Source of the DNA: Cordia subcordata
Taxonomy: Eukaryota; Streptophyta; Magnoliopsida; Boraginales; Cordiaceae
DNA length: 64,000 bases
Assembly (NCBI GenBank): GCA_028554755.1
Contig: JAPTOF010000020.1
Span: 6,267,001 to 6,331,000, forward strand
Direction of reading: 5' to 3'
The notes under the pieces are model-generated. The model did no database searches. It saw only the letters and a list, made by a program, of their open reading frames with translations, and was not told the DNA's origin. This document shows, one piece after another, positions 24,474 to 36,535 of the stretch. Position 1 is the first letter of the stretch; each line of letters starts with the position of its first letter. Made by a program: the position numbers and the translations under genes.

Positions 24474-24606
24474 CCATCTTTTTCTTTTTTTTTTGTTTGT
24501 TTTAACCCCAGCTTTCAATCTAACCTTCTATTTTTTATGGAATTTGAACCTAAAACATCACTTCTAGAAAAATAACTGCAAGCCACATCGCACATATATA
24601 TCCAAA
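24474..24606 (-). mobile_element. tRNA-like SINE copy
   Basis: On the minus strand it carries a B-box-like AGGTTCAAATTCC and ends in an A-rich tail (the T-rich stretch at 24,474-24,508 on +). Direct repeats TTAGATTTT flank it (24,465-24,473 and 24,607-24,615). The interior AATAGAAGG-TT-GATTGAAAG matches the SINE at 48,609-48,771. The tail, internal Pol III-type box and target duplication together support a SINE. Confidence 0.65.
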
Positions 24607-24615
24607 TTAGATTTT

Positions 24616-25524
24616 AAGTTCATTTTATTGCAAAAAATTAACTTAAAGTCTTTGATCTCTTGTCATTTTCTGATGAGTGCTGATGGCTTGATTTAATAGT
24701 GCAAATCACATCAAGCTATTAGGCTTCATTATATCCGAAGGATATTTGTGCACAACCTCTTTGAATACCTTTAAAGAAAGTGACAACTTGCTGAAACGCC
24801 TTGAAGTCATTTTATAAGTACTTCTACCATAATGTTCTGATAACCATTTAAATTACACCCTAACCCTACTTTGATCCTTCCTTTTGTTATATTAAATTCT
24901 AAATCACAGTTCGGGCAAATTAATATGGTTGCTTTGAAGTATGGTTCATCGTCGAGCTAGTTATAATGGAAAAGAATAATTTAATAACTCCTAAAATAAT
25001 TTATTTATTTTTTTAATTACTCATGAGGCATGTTAGATGTATCGAGTCGTGTCAAGACAATCTCCTTTCGAGTTTTTCTCGAACGTGATGCGGACATACA
25101 TTATGATGAGAGTGCGGATAAAATGATTGATACCAAACTCTTGGGGCTCACTTTTTAGGCGTAACACTAAATTCATAAAGCTCCTATCTTTTTCATTAGA
25201 GTAAAAAAAAAAAAAGTAGTTTATTGAAAATGAGTGAGAAATCTCTCTGATCTTCTCCCCAGGCTTTTATTAATTCTTTCTACATTTCCACACACTATAC
25301 ATCCGTGGTGCGAATGTAAGCAAAGTAGGACAATGGCGACCCCCCCCCCCCCCGCAACCCCACCCACATCATTTTCAGTTGATTGCGATAGACAGTGGGC
25401 ACAGTCCCAACTGATTGTTCCCTTCATGGCTATGCGTAAAATGACCTTGATGCGAAATTTCTGAGGGGGTAAAGCACGTATACAGCTAAGAGAACTTACA
25501 ATCAGTGACGTCGTCTTGAAACAA
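24616..25524. other. Intergenic spacer
   Basis: No gene seen. It contains a C-run of about 14 at 25,340-25,353 and overlapping short ORFs on both strands at 25,221-25,464 that come from this low-complexity stretch. Confidence 0.45.
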
Positions 25525-25860
25525 AGAGCGTGTTTGGCGGTGCTTATTTCCGGTGTTTATAAGCATTTTTTATAAGAAGTTAGGGGGAGTTGCTTTTTGT
25601 TTTCAGTGTTTATGGACTTATTTGGATTATATCATATGATTTTTTTCCTAAAAATGTATATTTTTCCCAATAAATATTTGGTTTGAATTTAAAAATAAAT
25701 TGAAACTCTGAAAAAATAACTTATTTTAATTTCTTTCAAAAGTTAGAAATTTAAAATTCTAAAAAAAATACTATTTTCAAAAGGTGTAAAAAGTACTTTT
25801 AAAAAAAATCAATTCAAAAGAACTTTACAAGCACCTGAATAAACACGACCAAACAGGCTA
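25525..25860. mobile_element. Nested MITE region
   Basis: The outer inverted ends are GCGTGTTTGGCGGTGCTTATT near 25,528 and its partner, ending ACCAAACAGGC, near 25,855. Inside, from about 25,617 to 25,827, lies a worn family A MITE (TTATTTGGATTATAT with AATCAATTCAAAAGAAC as its partner). It seems that one MITE inserted into another. Target duplications are not clear. Confidence 0.45.
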
Positions 25861-26600
25861 AGAATTTTATGGCCATTTTTCAAGCTCGATGAGTTGTTTG
25901 GACAATATTGTAGAGACTTCCAGAAGAAATATATATTATTAGGGTTGTATCTCTTTTGGTGATCACGCACATAATAAATAGCAAAATCCATGGTTTTCTT
26001 GAGATACGTGGTTATTATTGCATTATTGGAGAAGAATATTTTACCTGCAGAATGATTCATGTTTTCTTTTCCTTAAAGGCAGATAATCGATTTATTATTC
26101 AGCTTTTCTTCTTTTTGTGAAGGTCAAGTGAGAATTATTGCAATACTTAAGTTACTTCTTTTCTAAACAAGGACGCTATCATCTCTTGGTCGAATTTACA
26201 AAAATCAGGAGTAACTTTAGATTTTTATCCCGGTAAAAAGTTACATGACATATTTTGACGATCATACAAATACTAAATTTTTACATTGGAGGCTAAATAA
26301 TTTCTCAAATTAAGAATACACATATAAAATGAACTTATATCTAAAAAACCATGAGTAGCATTGATTGCAATACTAAGACCCTATATATAGTAGTAATAAA
26401 AATTTTATCAAATATATCATTCAACTAGCTTGTTAAATAAGTGTCAGTTAATAATTATTATTTAACAACTATTAGTTACACAAACAATTATGATTACCCT
26501 AACAATTAATTGTCTTGGACAAAACATATATATGTCATGAGCTTTTAAGAAATCCACCCAAACAGATTGACCTAACTATACGCAATACTAGGCAAAATAA

Positions 26601-26831
26601 GGGCTCGTTTGAATTGTTTTTTTTTTTTGTTTACCAAAACGATTTTTTTTAACAACTTATGAAAAAATTACTTTTTTTGAGAAACTAAAAATTCTAGTTT
26701 CTGAAAAAAAAAAAAAAAGATGTGTTTTAACTTTTCTAGAGTTTTAATTTTTTTAGAACTCAAATCAAATAATTATTACAAAAACAATGTACTTTTTTTG
26801 GGGAGAAGAAAAAACAAATTCAAACAGGCCC
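26601..26831. mobile_element. MITE, family A, 231 bp
   Basis: The ends GGGCTCGTTTGAATTG and CAAATTCAAACAGGCCC are inverted repeats, flanked by TAA at 26,598-26,600 and 26,832-26,834. Size, ends and the three-base duplication match the other family A copies. Confidence 0.75.
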
Positions 26832-26834
26832 TAA

Positions 26835-29800
26835 ACAAGCAAGACACAAGTCAGCTGAATGTCTTAATCACACTTCTGAAGTATGCAACTATTGATGATG
26901 ATCGATGATGATGAAGATGATTAATACCATCATTCTTCTTTGATGACACACCTAATCAAGTGGAGCTTATCTGAGAATAGCTTTTGATAGTCTTTTCCAC
27001 CAGAAGCTACTGTCTTCACTTATCCAAGAAACAATAAATCATGCTTGATAACCTGCCCCTCAGAAAGTGAGTGATTATGATAAAAATGTCATGACATATA
27101 AGTTCTTATGCTAGTTCTCATTAAGCAAAATGAGATGGTTTGGCTTTTCTGTTTTGTGATTTCCCTAAATGGTTTTGATTAGTTCTGGGATTAGGACATA
27201 ACTTTACCTCTTTTTGCATGCTTTCATAACATGTTACCAGATTCTTTATAGTAAATTAAAACCATGCATGTGCCGGATCCGACTATGACAAAGGTTACCG
27301 GGCCGAGACCGGTTACCATGAACCCTATCTTTACGGGGTACAATGAGCAAAAGAAAGGATGGACGTGTATGTTGAATCTACTACCAATAAAGCATAAGAT
27401 AAATTATACTAATCGTTTTTTATTTTGTCATTCATAATAGTCCTATCTCTTATCCTTTATTCGTAACAAATTAGTCACCTAACTAGTAGTTTATCCTATA
27501 ATTAATAGTTTTGTGTTGCATTTATTCCAAATCCTACTTTCCATTGAAAACACGTTAAATCTCATGTGAGGCGCATGTAAATTACATATTTTTTAACGCT
27601 AAAATCATGTATTTCATGTGTAATTTAATGTATATTTCAATAAAAAAAATTGGATTAATAATAACATAAAACTATTAATTATAAGGCTAATTTATTATAA
27701 ATAAACAACAAGAGTCAGATTGTTACAAATAATAAAAATAAGAATCGAATACCCCTTAAATCATAAGCCTCGCCAACACATCTTATCTTTGACAAGACAT
27801 CATCAAAGTAGTGTATTGAGAATGCGGTATTATCAGAGTCAAGAGTTTAGACATGAAAATGTCAGCACAATTATTAGAGTAGTAGCATGAGATTTCTGCT
27901 GGGCGTGACTTTAGGTCAATATAGAGTTATCAAAATTGGATTGGCAAAGCCAGCAATGTACAGGTAAAACAGAGACGCCAACTCTTTCTTATCCTAAATA
28001 TTTATTAAAAATTTTAAAGCACAACAATTTTTAAATTTGATCATGTAAATTAATTTAACCTTCACTGCAATAGCCGAAATTGGCATAGGCCTGAAGGCCA
28101 CTTATTTAAATGTAGTTGGGTTACAGATTACCATGTGCCGCACGGACATCAAGTAGCCTAAGTAGGCTAGTACGAGACCAAGACTCGGCTACTCCTAACA
28201 AAGAACATTTTGAGTACGTAATTGATTTTATATGATCACGTACAACACCATATCATGTTTCTAAACTGTACTATAATACCAAGATAAGTATTTTCACAGT
28301 TCCACATCAATAATATCAATTTTGCTTTTTAGGGTAGAAATAACTCACCTACATGGACGACCCTCATAAAATAATAGGTTTCTTAAATACTTGAGGAAAG
28401 GGAGATAACTATTGACAATTTTAATACCTTACTTACTAGATCATCGTTGATTATCTTACAAATCTATCAAATAGCAAAGCCATACAAGACTCAACGACTC
28501 AAGCATGAATAAATGAACTCCTCCAGCTAGGGGAATGGCAACAGCAGATGACACTCAGGCTCCTTGCATAGCTCGTATCCTACATAGTCTCAAGATCACC
28601 CTCTACCCCTTCTATACAACCTTACACTGATTTGGACATTGAAGTGTCTTTGGTCGCGACACTATACCAATGTCAAGGACTGATCTGCCTTTTCTGCCTT
28701 TTATTTCACAAGTTGGTGCCCCTAAAATTTTGTGATTATAAATTTTGGTGTCTATCTACCAAATAGTAATGCTTACGTATATATGTGCATGTATGTGTGT
28801 GTGTTAAATTTCACATTTTTAACCCTAAAAAATAAAAATCGTAGATCGGTATTGAATGAATTGATGCATGTGATATAAAGCCAACAAAATGGTCGCCCCC
28901 AACCCTTTGCATATGATGTCCACTGTTATCGTTGGGTACGCGTCCTTGAGAGAGCATCTTTGAGTTGACATGTCAGTCTTCCTCCCACTTTGCTGGGGAC
29001 ACATATTGATAACGATGATGACGACGTTGAGACAAACGCAAACCAACAACCATAGAGCACTCGCCGGGCTACGTAACTAAAACTAGATCACACAAGTTAC
29101 ACTTTCTGTGCATTTGGCCAGCTTAGCCTTGTAGGCAGGGGACTAGATTTCTTCAAGGGTAGTTCACCCTTTCTTTCATAGACCACTGTGCTGCAGCCAC
29201 GTTGTTGTGTTGTTGTTTGTGTTACGGAATACTCTTTAAACCGACAAATCACTACATCACCCTTCTCACACATACATGGTCAGCCCTGTTGATTTTTTGA
29301 ATTGGATGGTATCGGCTTAAAGGGTTTTTTTTTGTGATACACCATCTATAAGTAGGAATTAGGACCAAAAGTAACAATGATGCGAATGCACTGATGCAAC
29401 TTTTGACATAGCTAAAGATTGATTTATGCAGTGAAAGTGAAGTCTACCTCTGAATATGGGAATGGAATATCCACGCATGTTGTAATGGGAAATTAGTAAC
29501 GAGCTAATTCTTCCACCCCCAACCCAATCTTCCATCTCTCATGAGATTTGAACTCTACCATCACTCTTGAGGAGGTAATTTTAACTATTCAAACTACCCT
29601 TAATCTCTAGTGATACTAACGTGATGTTAGTGATAGTGCTAATCGGTTGGCAAATATGGATTTTTTCAGGTCTATTGAGTATTGGCTTCTAGATGAGATT
29701 ATTAGGCCGTGTTCCAATTGCTATTAGTGCAATATAAAAAATAAAAAAAAGGTGAAACTTCACTTAAAAAGATAATTGTTTATTTAATTCCAACTTTCGT

Positions 29801-31020
29801 TATCCAAAAAAAAGGAAGAAGTTTAAATAAGAAGAGAACTTTAAGCGTTCTGCACAAAGTAATTATCATCTCAACCAGCAAATTAAGATCTCAGAAGTGG
29901 ATGCTTGATTTTATTTATATATTAACCAAACCTACTTAAACATTGACAGGCAAATAAAAAAGTAGTACCAAACTTGTTTTTGTTGAATTGGGTACTTTAA
30001 TTCTTGAAGCTTACAGGTGGCTGTTTCCACTGTTTGATGATCTAATCTTCAAATTTGTATAGCCAAAAGGAGAAAACGATGGTGATACAACAATATCAAG
30101 GTGGATTTTCTTACATATGATCCTCTAACATGGACATATCTATGCACTCCTCACCTTTTTCTGCTAGATTATTCACTTCTCACTTTTAGAAAGGCCCAAC
30201 TCACTCCTTTCTGAAGAGGAATGATGGTTTCTTATATACAGCATGGTCTTCCAATTTTACCGATAAAATTCATTTACTACCATTTCATTAAAATGATCTA
30301 TGATTGTTAATTATTTACGATTTCAGACCTTCCTTTAACTTCTAACTCTAAAATCTAAAGCACACAATTATTCAAAATGTTTTCCATTTGTAAATATTTT
30401 ACACTCTAAAAGTTAATATCAAAACTCGTGTATTACACAGGTAAGATGTTAGTTCCTAGTAAAAACAAAATCCTACATTGCCCCTTTGCTACTAGTACTG
30501 AGATCCCCTTCCAGAGAGAGTATACGAATATACTGACAAATGATTGTCTAAACCTTCCCTTCAAGAAAAAAAACAGTTGCACCGGAAGCAAGAGGGTTGG
30601 CGTCCCCAGACAAATACTTGTACCTCAAATGCCTTGCTACAAGGCCTCTAGCTCCACAGGAGGCATTCTGTATCTCGTACTAACATATTAACATGTGATG
30701 TCTATGCAAGTAAACATTTTTACCGATTCTTATATTTCGTGCTAGTCAGACTTGTGTGATTAGCAAAACCTTCTCATGAGATCATGGGCGTCGAGCAGGG
30801 CACACTCCAGGCCCTATTACGGTTGGCGATAGCAACAATCACCTGATCCATCAAACCTAGAGAGCTTTTGGGATGTAAGAAACCACACACAAGAATAGGA
30901 GTCAACCAACTTTGATTAGGTACATCGTTTCCATGCCTTGCAAGATTTTACAGATTAGGAACGACTGCAGCATATTGGTTTGTGGTTCACTACATCTGAT
31001 GTTCAATGCAATTAACACCC
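26835..31020. other. Gene-free intergenic region
   Basis: No gene is supported in about 4.2 kb. A SINE-like fragment is at 29,505-29,625 (listed). Around 28,630-28,690 the phrase TTGGACATTGAAGTGTCTTTGG resembles LTR-end text of gypsy/TRIM elements, but no LTR boundary could be set. ORFs at 28,825-29,049 and 30,428-30,691 have no recognisable content. Confidence 0.4.
29505..29625 (-). mobile_element. SINE-like fragment
   Basis: Read on the minus strand, it has AATAGTTAAAATTACCTCCTC, then GAGTTCAAATCTC (B-box-like), then AGATGGAAG, in the same order as the SINE at 48,609-48,771. No A-tail or target duplication is visible, so it is probably an old, truncated copy. Confidence 0.4.
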
Positions 31021-31100
31021 TATTGGGCTCTGCTTATTTTGGGCCTCATAAGCCCAACAGCAAAAAGTCCCAAATAAGCAGAGCCAAACAGGCTCCAATA
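31021..31100. repeat. Short foldback element (family B), 80 bp
   Basis: The arms TATTGGGCTCTGCTTATTTT and AAATAAGCAGAGCC plus CCAATA are nearly fully complementary around a short centre. It looks like a very small MITE and shares its TCTGCTTATTTTG core with 18,107-18,174. Confidence 0.6.
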
Positions 31101-31202
31101 TAGAGGAAGATTGAATCCGGGTCAATCATTTGCATTTCATGAGGAATCTGACCGTGTTTACAACAACGATTTAATGGATTCAGTCAATTTGAAATGGCTA
31201 CC

Positions 31203-31480
31203 CCTCTTTTTTTTGGGTGAAACAAACAAATTTCATTAACACAAAACAGATGTACATCAGTGGATTGACCATACCTGATCCTATAAGTACAAACACGACA
31301 ACAGGAATCCTAAAGCATGATTAATAACAAAAAAAGGACAATCAACAACCACTAACCGCGACAATCCTTAGAATATATCATGAAGTTCCCATCCAAGCCA
31401 AAAGATCTACATACTATCAGCACATTACATGACATATGCTTGTCGAGTAAACCCCCGAAGCAGCCATGAAAGTGGCAAAT
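31203..31480 (-). mobile_element. Possible LINE 3' end
   Basis: A T-run followed by GGGTGAAACAAACAAATTTC on + reads in reverse as a LINE-style end (AATGAAATTTG then GTTTCACCC then poly-A). No coding part is identifiable, so this is a weak call. Confidence 0.3.
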
Positions 31481-31927
31481 CAAGAAACGGGAACATCAAG
31501 AATGTGATAAGGGCTCACCAATTCGAATTCTGAAAGCTTGGATAAAAAACCCTCCACACCAGCCTCCAAAACTTTCAAAAAAAATAAAGTCGCAGAACAC
31601 TGACTTTTAAATGAGTTAGCAATTGACTGAAGTGTCAAAATGTTGCACTCCTTTGAACAAAAATTTTGTAAATGACCTGTACCCCATCGATGTGAGCTAA
31701 ATCTCATTGTACATTGGTTTCATTAATTTCGCATTCACTTTAATGAAGCAACTTGTAAGATTTAACATAACCCTGTGGACTTTCATAATCATGATGTCTG
31801 CCATGAGTTACACGTAACATACATTGAACACGATAAGCTAAATTTGTATTTCATATAGCACCACATTCTGGCGTAGACAAAGTCCGAAACAAACATCTCT
31901 CCAATACTGTATTGGAACTTAAAGTTG

Positions 31928-32371
31928 CATTTAGTTTGCTTGTCTCCTGTTTTTATTTTCTAGTTTTTATTTTCTATTTTTTTTTAAAATAATTTTTATT
32001 TTCTGTTTTCTAAATTTTAGAAAATGTATTTGGCAAACAAAATTGTTTTCCTTTTTTATGTTTATTTACAAAATTATCACCTTGTTTTTTAAATTTTTTA
32101 AAAAATATTTACAACATTACCACCTTGTTTTTAAAAATTTTTAGATATATGTACAAAATTCTCACCTTATTTTCTAAATTTTTTAAAAAATATTTACAAA
32201 ATTACCACCTTATTTTTAGACAAAACAACTTTTTAATATTTTCTGATTTCCTAAAAAAACTGTTTTCTATTTTTTGAAAATGAAAATAAAAATAGTTAAC
32301 CAAATGAAATTTTTTATCCTAATTTTTATTTTTTATGAAAATGAAACCAGTAAACAGGCAAACCAAAAGTC
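31928..32371. mobile_element. Foldback/MITE-like element with internal tandem repeat
   Basis: Left end CATTTAGTTTGCTTGTCTCC and right end GTAAACAGGCAAACCAAAAG are inverted with about 70 percent identity, and both pass into ATTTTC-rich sequence. The centre has four copies of a unit of about 42 bp, each with ACAAAATTAYCACCTT (near 32,069, 32,112, 32,152 and 32,196). No target duplication could be fixed. Confidence 0.5.
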
Positions 32372-33639
32372 ATGAACATAAATCTCATCACTATGTATTT
32401 GTAAAATTAGGTCCACTTATAAAGCTCAATCAAAAACTTACTAAATGACATATACAAGAGAAAAATACAAATATAATTTGCTTTCCAACAACAAACTTTT
32501 ATTAAGTTTTTGATTGGAACAATATGTAAAGGCTTCTCCCGTTGCTCTTTACCTTAAACATTAATGTGGAACAAGGATAAAAATCATTAATGCCTAGACA
32601 ATGAGGTAACACATTAGAATGATTACTAAGCGAAAGGGACGAGAGACAAAGTAAAATGAAAAATTTATAGCATTGCATTATTATAAAATAAGTAAATGAG
32701 CTACTATTTATAGTGAAGAATTAAACAACTCTAACTAACTGACTCCAATTTTACATAACCATGCACAATTACTCGTAACTAAAACTAACTCACTAACTAA
32801 TTATGCTAGCTTAGCTCTTCAATCCTACAATTAGTTGGTATACTACTTAAGCTTAACTTGGAGCCTGGCTTGATCACCAAGTGAGTCGCAAAACTAGTTA
32901 GCAAGTTAGTTATTGCTAATCCTATTGTACTACAAAAAGAATAAATTAATCAGAATTAATTAACTTTACTATAAATAATTGCTCATGTACTCATTTCATA
33001 ATGCAATGAATTCTATTACATTTTACATTTTTTTCAATTGATTTTCTTCAAGTTTTTCCCTAAGAAAGATACATTCTTCATATAATAACTATTTGACTTA
33101 GCTTTCAAAAAAGTTAAAACACTAAAAAAAGTTCAAAGGCAGTCTTATTTTTCAAAAAAAAATACTTTTTTCAAAAATCTTTTTAAAATGCTTTTGAAAA
33201 ATAAAATACAAATAAGTCCCAACTCCATCGCCTCAAATTTTCTTTTTCTCCTACATACATTTTTGAATTTTGATTTATTTTCACAGCATCGGTTCAATCA
33301 AAACACTTAAAAATTTTCGATTTCAGTTTCATATTAATTTTTCTTATCTCGAGGAACTCCTACTTTTGTATCTCTTTCAATTCTAGTTAAACACGCTGTT
33401 TTACTTGTTGCAATTCTAAACTTAGTTCACTATATGCCTTGCTATTTTATTATTAATTATTACTTTTAACCTTACCAAATTTTGGGGCTAGAATAGGAAT
33501 AAGAAAAAGGCTGCCGGAGAAAATGAAGATTTCTTTTAATCAGAAAGAAAATGGAGCACCTTTTTGAAGGGTAAGGTAAGAGGCCACTAGAGCACCTTTT
33601 CCTTACCAACCTCTGTAAACATATAAAAAGGGGATTTGG
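32372..33639. other. Intergenic spacer with degenerate MITE A copy
   Basis: At about 33,025-33,225 the interior of family A MITEs is recognisable (ATAACTATTTGACTTAGCTTTC and flanking A/T blocks), but its ends are worn. Nothing else is supported. Confidence 0.4.
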
Positions 33640-34800
33640 TAAATTTAAGAAGAAATGGTTAATGTAGCACCATGTTTGTATACATATATGCAACTCCCAT
33701 GTATCATAGATAAATACAACACTTGTAGCTTTGAATTCATGCATGATTGTCAACTCACAAGAAAGAGAGTTAGCAAAAAATCTCATAATTTCACTAACTT
33801 ATTGTAATAATCTTAATCAAAATCAGCATACTTAATCTTAACATGTAGGTATATAAATTGGTCAAGTAAACTTAACCAAATCACATTTAATATAATCAAC
33901 GTTAAATCAAATCATAATGCATAATATTGACAAAGTTTGGAATAAATTAGTTCTATTAAGTGTAAATAGAATTAACTAATCAAAATCAACCATGTTATGA
34001 TTTGATCTAATGTTAATTACATTAAATGTGATTTAATTAAAATTTAGTTTGCATGCCAAGATTAAGTATGTTAATTTTGATTAAGATTATCATAGTAAGT
34101 GAAATTATTATAAAATGATTAACGGAAGCAACTAGCCATCACCAAAGTCACTATGATTTTTGCCCAACAAGTCTCACCACCTGACGGCCCCTGATTTTAT
34201 CTATAAACTCGTCTTGACTAAGAATTTTAACATCATAACCGTACATATATAAAATAACTTTGATGTTTTCCAAAGACAAGCCAAAGGACCAAATAGATGC
34301 ACAAGATTAGCGAATGCAGCAAATGCACCCATCAAAATGAATATTGCTACTCGCTCTCAATTCCATTGACCACTTTTCTTTTCTATAAACTATGAACTCC
34401 CCACAATCATACAGGTATAACTAGAGTCCTCCAATGCACAATAAGACACTCTCCTGGATATGGCTCCATAATCTGAATTTAAATTTCAGACTGACTTGTG
34501 GAAAGTCTAGTTCAAAGAAACTTGATGAAGTAATGTTTTAAACGAATAGGGGACTAAGGAAACCTAGTGGATCTTAGCAAGAAGCATCCAACACTGCATA
34601 TGGCGCATGCACACGCATGACCATGCACGAGGCATGCACAGTGCACCGTTGGATACAATAGTATGGAAAAACTAAAGGACTCATCAGCATTCATCAAACA
34701 TTTGATGCTCATTTGTCTCACACACCATAGAGATGATAAGTCTCTTCGTTTTATGTCAAACCTGCATTTATTAATTGTACCATATCATTCAATGGTTCTC
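33640..34800. repeat. Tandem duplication, copy A
   Basis: This segment matches 35,345-36,535 in the same order and orientation. Shared landmarks include GGTTAATGTAGCACCATG, AATATTGCTACTCGCTCTCA, GATATGGCTCCATAATCTGA, CCTAGTGGATCTT and CATAGAGATGATAAGTCTCT. Identity is roughly 75-85 percent by eye. Copy A contains the 322-bp palindrome at 33,786-34,107, which is absent from copy B. The unit spacing is 1.6-1.7 kb. No ORF is conserved between copies. Three CATGCA motifs cluster at 34,606-34,638. Confidence 0.8.
33786..34107. mobile_element. 322-bp palindromic foldback element
   Basis: The left arm begins TAATTTCACTAACTTATTG and the right arm ends in its near-complement, CATAGTAAGTGAAATTA. Arms of about 60 bases match at over 85 percent, and complementarity continues inward (for example TCTTAATCAAAATCAGCATA against its partner near 34,060). 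It probably ends in a TA duplication. It interrupts copy A of the tandem duplication, so it inserted after duplication. Confidence 0.7.
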
Positions 34801-35344
34801 CTTATGGCATGTGGCCTTTGGTGAAGCACCCAATAACTAAACCTGCAAAAACTCAACTAAAAATTAAAGAAAAGACTCCAGGCTGCTTCTAGTCTTCCCT
34901 ACTGTGATTGGGTGTGAGTTTTTTGGAGCAATGTATCAAGATTTGGGTGGTAAATTTGACCTAAATGGTGACTTCTTGGAATAAAAGCTTGCTAAAACAA
35001 AACAGAAACTTTGATTGTTTGTCACATTGTTCACAACATTTCTCATCCTTGCTTAAACTAATAAAGTTAGCTACAAGGTTTCAACTCATATGATGTCAAA
35101 GAATCACACTCAGAAGTCATAGCCAATCAAAAGCAAACAGATACTGCTTTGTTGATCTACACTACTTTCTGTTGTTCACTGTCTTCCATTTTCTAGTTTC
35201 TCAACTAGCACCGATAGTAATAAATTCTACTCCTACATGCTAGAGTACCTAATAGGAAATACAAAATTCAAAAGCATTTAGACATGCCATAAGATGTGCG
35301 TCTCCTTGAGTCAATAGTCTTGCCTTTCAACACAGATCAGTCAA

Positions 35345-36535
35345 TAGGCAAATTGAAGAAGAATTGGTTAATGTAGCACCATGCTCGTATAGTCGGGCCA
35401 TGCGAATGACTACAGACTATGTATTTTGGTGCATGAGTATCTTTTTCCTTCGATGATGAGTATCAAGTAGAGAGAATTAACTAACAATCCACATGTGCTT
35501 TTCTTGGCAGATATCAACAAGAGATGGTTGCTACTCTTATTCATCACATTGCAAAACCAAAGCATTATATGGAGAAATGCACTTAGGCAAGAAAGTTTAA
35601 ATGGATAACTCAAAGCTCAGAAAGCTCCATTTACAAGGAATAATTTAGCAAATAAATCAAGAGGGAAATACAATGTACTGAAACAAGAGCAAATGAAAAC
35701 AAGAATCGGTTAACTGAAGCAACTAATGTCATCACCAAAGTCATCATGACTTGAGGAAAGTATACTGCAGTATGGAGTTGTAATATCTAAGCTGTTAAAT
35801 GATTTGACAAACCATAAAAATATACTAATGTGTCAACATCTGATGGTCCTGCATCTATTTGGTCCTTTGGCTTGTTTTTGGGAAATATGAAAGAAAAACA
35901 TCAAAGCACTGATGTATATGCACAGGATTAGCAAGTACAGCAAATGCTCCCACTGAAATGAATATTGCTACTCGCTCTCAATTTCATTGACCACCTTTCC
36001 TTCTTTGATGTACATTGTCCCGTTCTAAAAATAAGATGCTAACTAATCTAGGGTGGTTTATAGACCTCCAACAACGCACTAGCAACAAATGCTATAAACT
36101 ATGAACTCCCCATAATTGTTTAGGTATAATTAGGCTCCTTTAATGCACAATAAGACAATCTCTTGGATATGGCTCCATAATCTGAATTTAAATTCCAAAG
36201 TTCCTTATGGAAAGTCTAGTTCCATGAAACTTGATAATGTAGGAATGTTATAAAAGAGGTCCACAGATTAAACTTATTCAAATATTAAGGAGACCTAGTG
36301 GATCTTCTTAGCACAGAAGCATCCAGGCAACGTGCATGGTGCATGCACACATTTGACCATGCCTGATGCACGCACATGCACCACATGCACAATAGGATGC
36401 AATAGCATGGTAAAACTAAGGGTCTCCTCAACATTCATCAAACTTTTGAAGCTCATTTTTCTCACATACCATAGAGATGATAAGTCTCTTAATTTTATGT
36501 AGAACCTGCATTTATCAATTGCATTATATTATTAA
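35345..36535. repeat. Tandem duplication, copy B
   Basis: Second copy of the segment at 33,640-34,800. It lacks the palindrome. The CATGCA cluster is kept and somewhat expanded (36,342, 36,375 and 36,384, plus a TGCATG at 36,333). The overlapping ORFs on the minus strand just to the right (36,495-36,783) fall in another dispersed repeat-like stretch. Confidence 0.8.
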
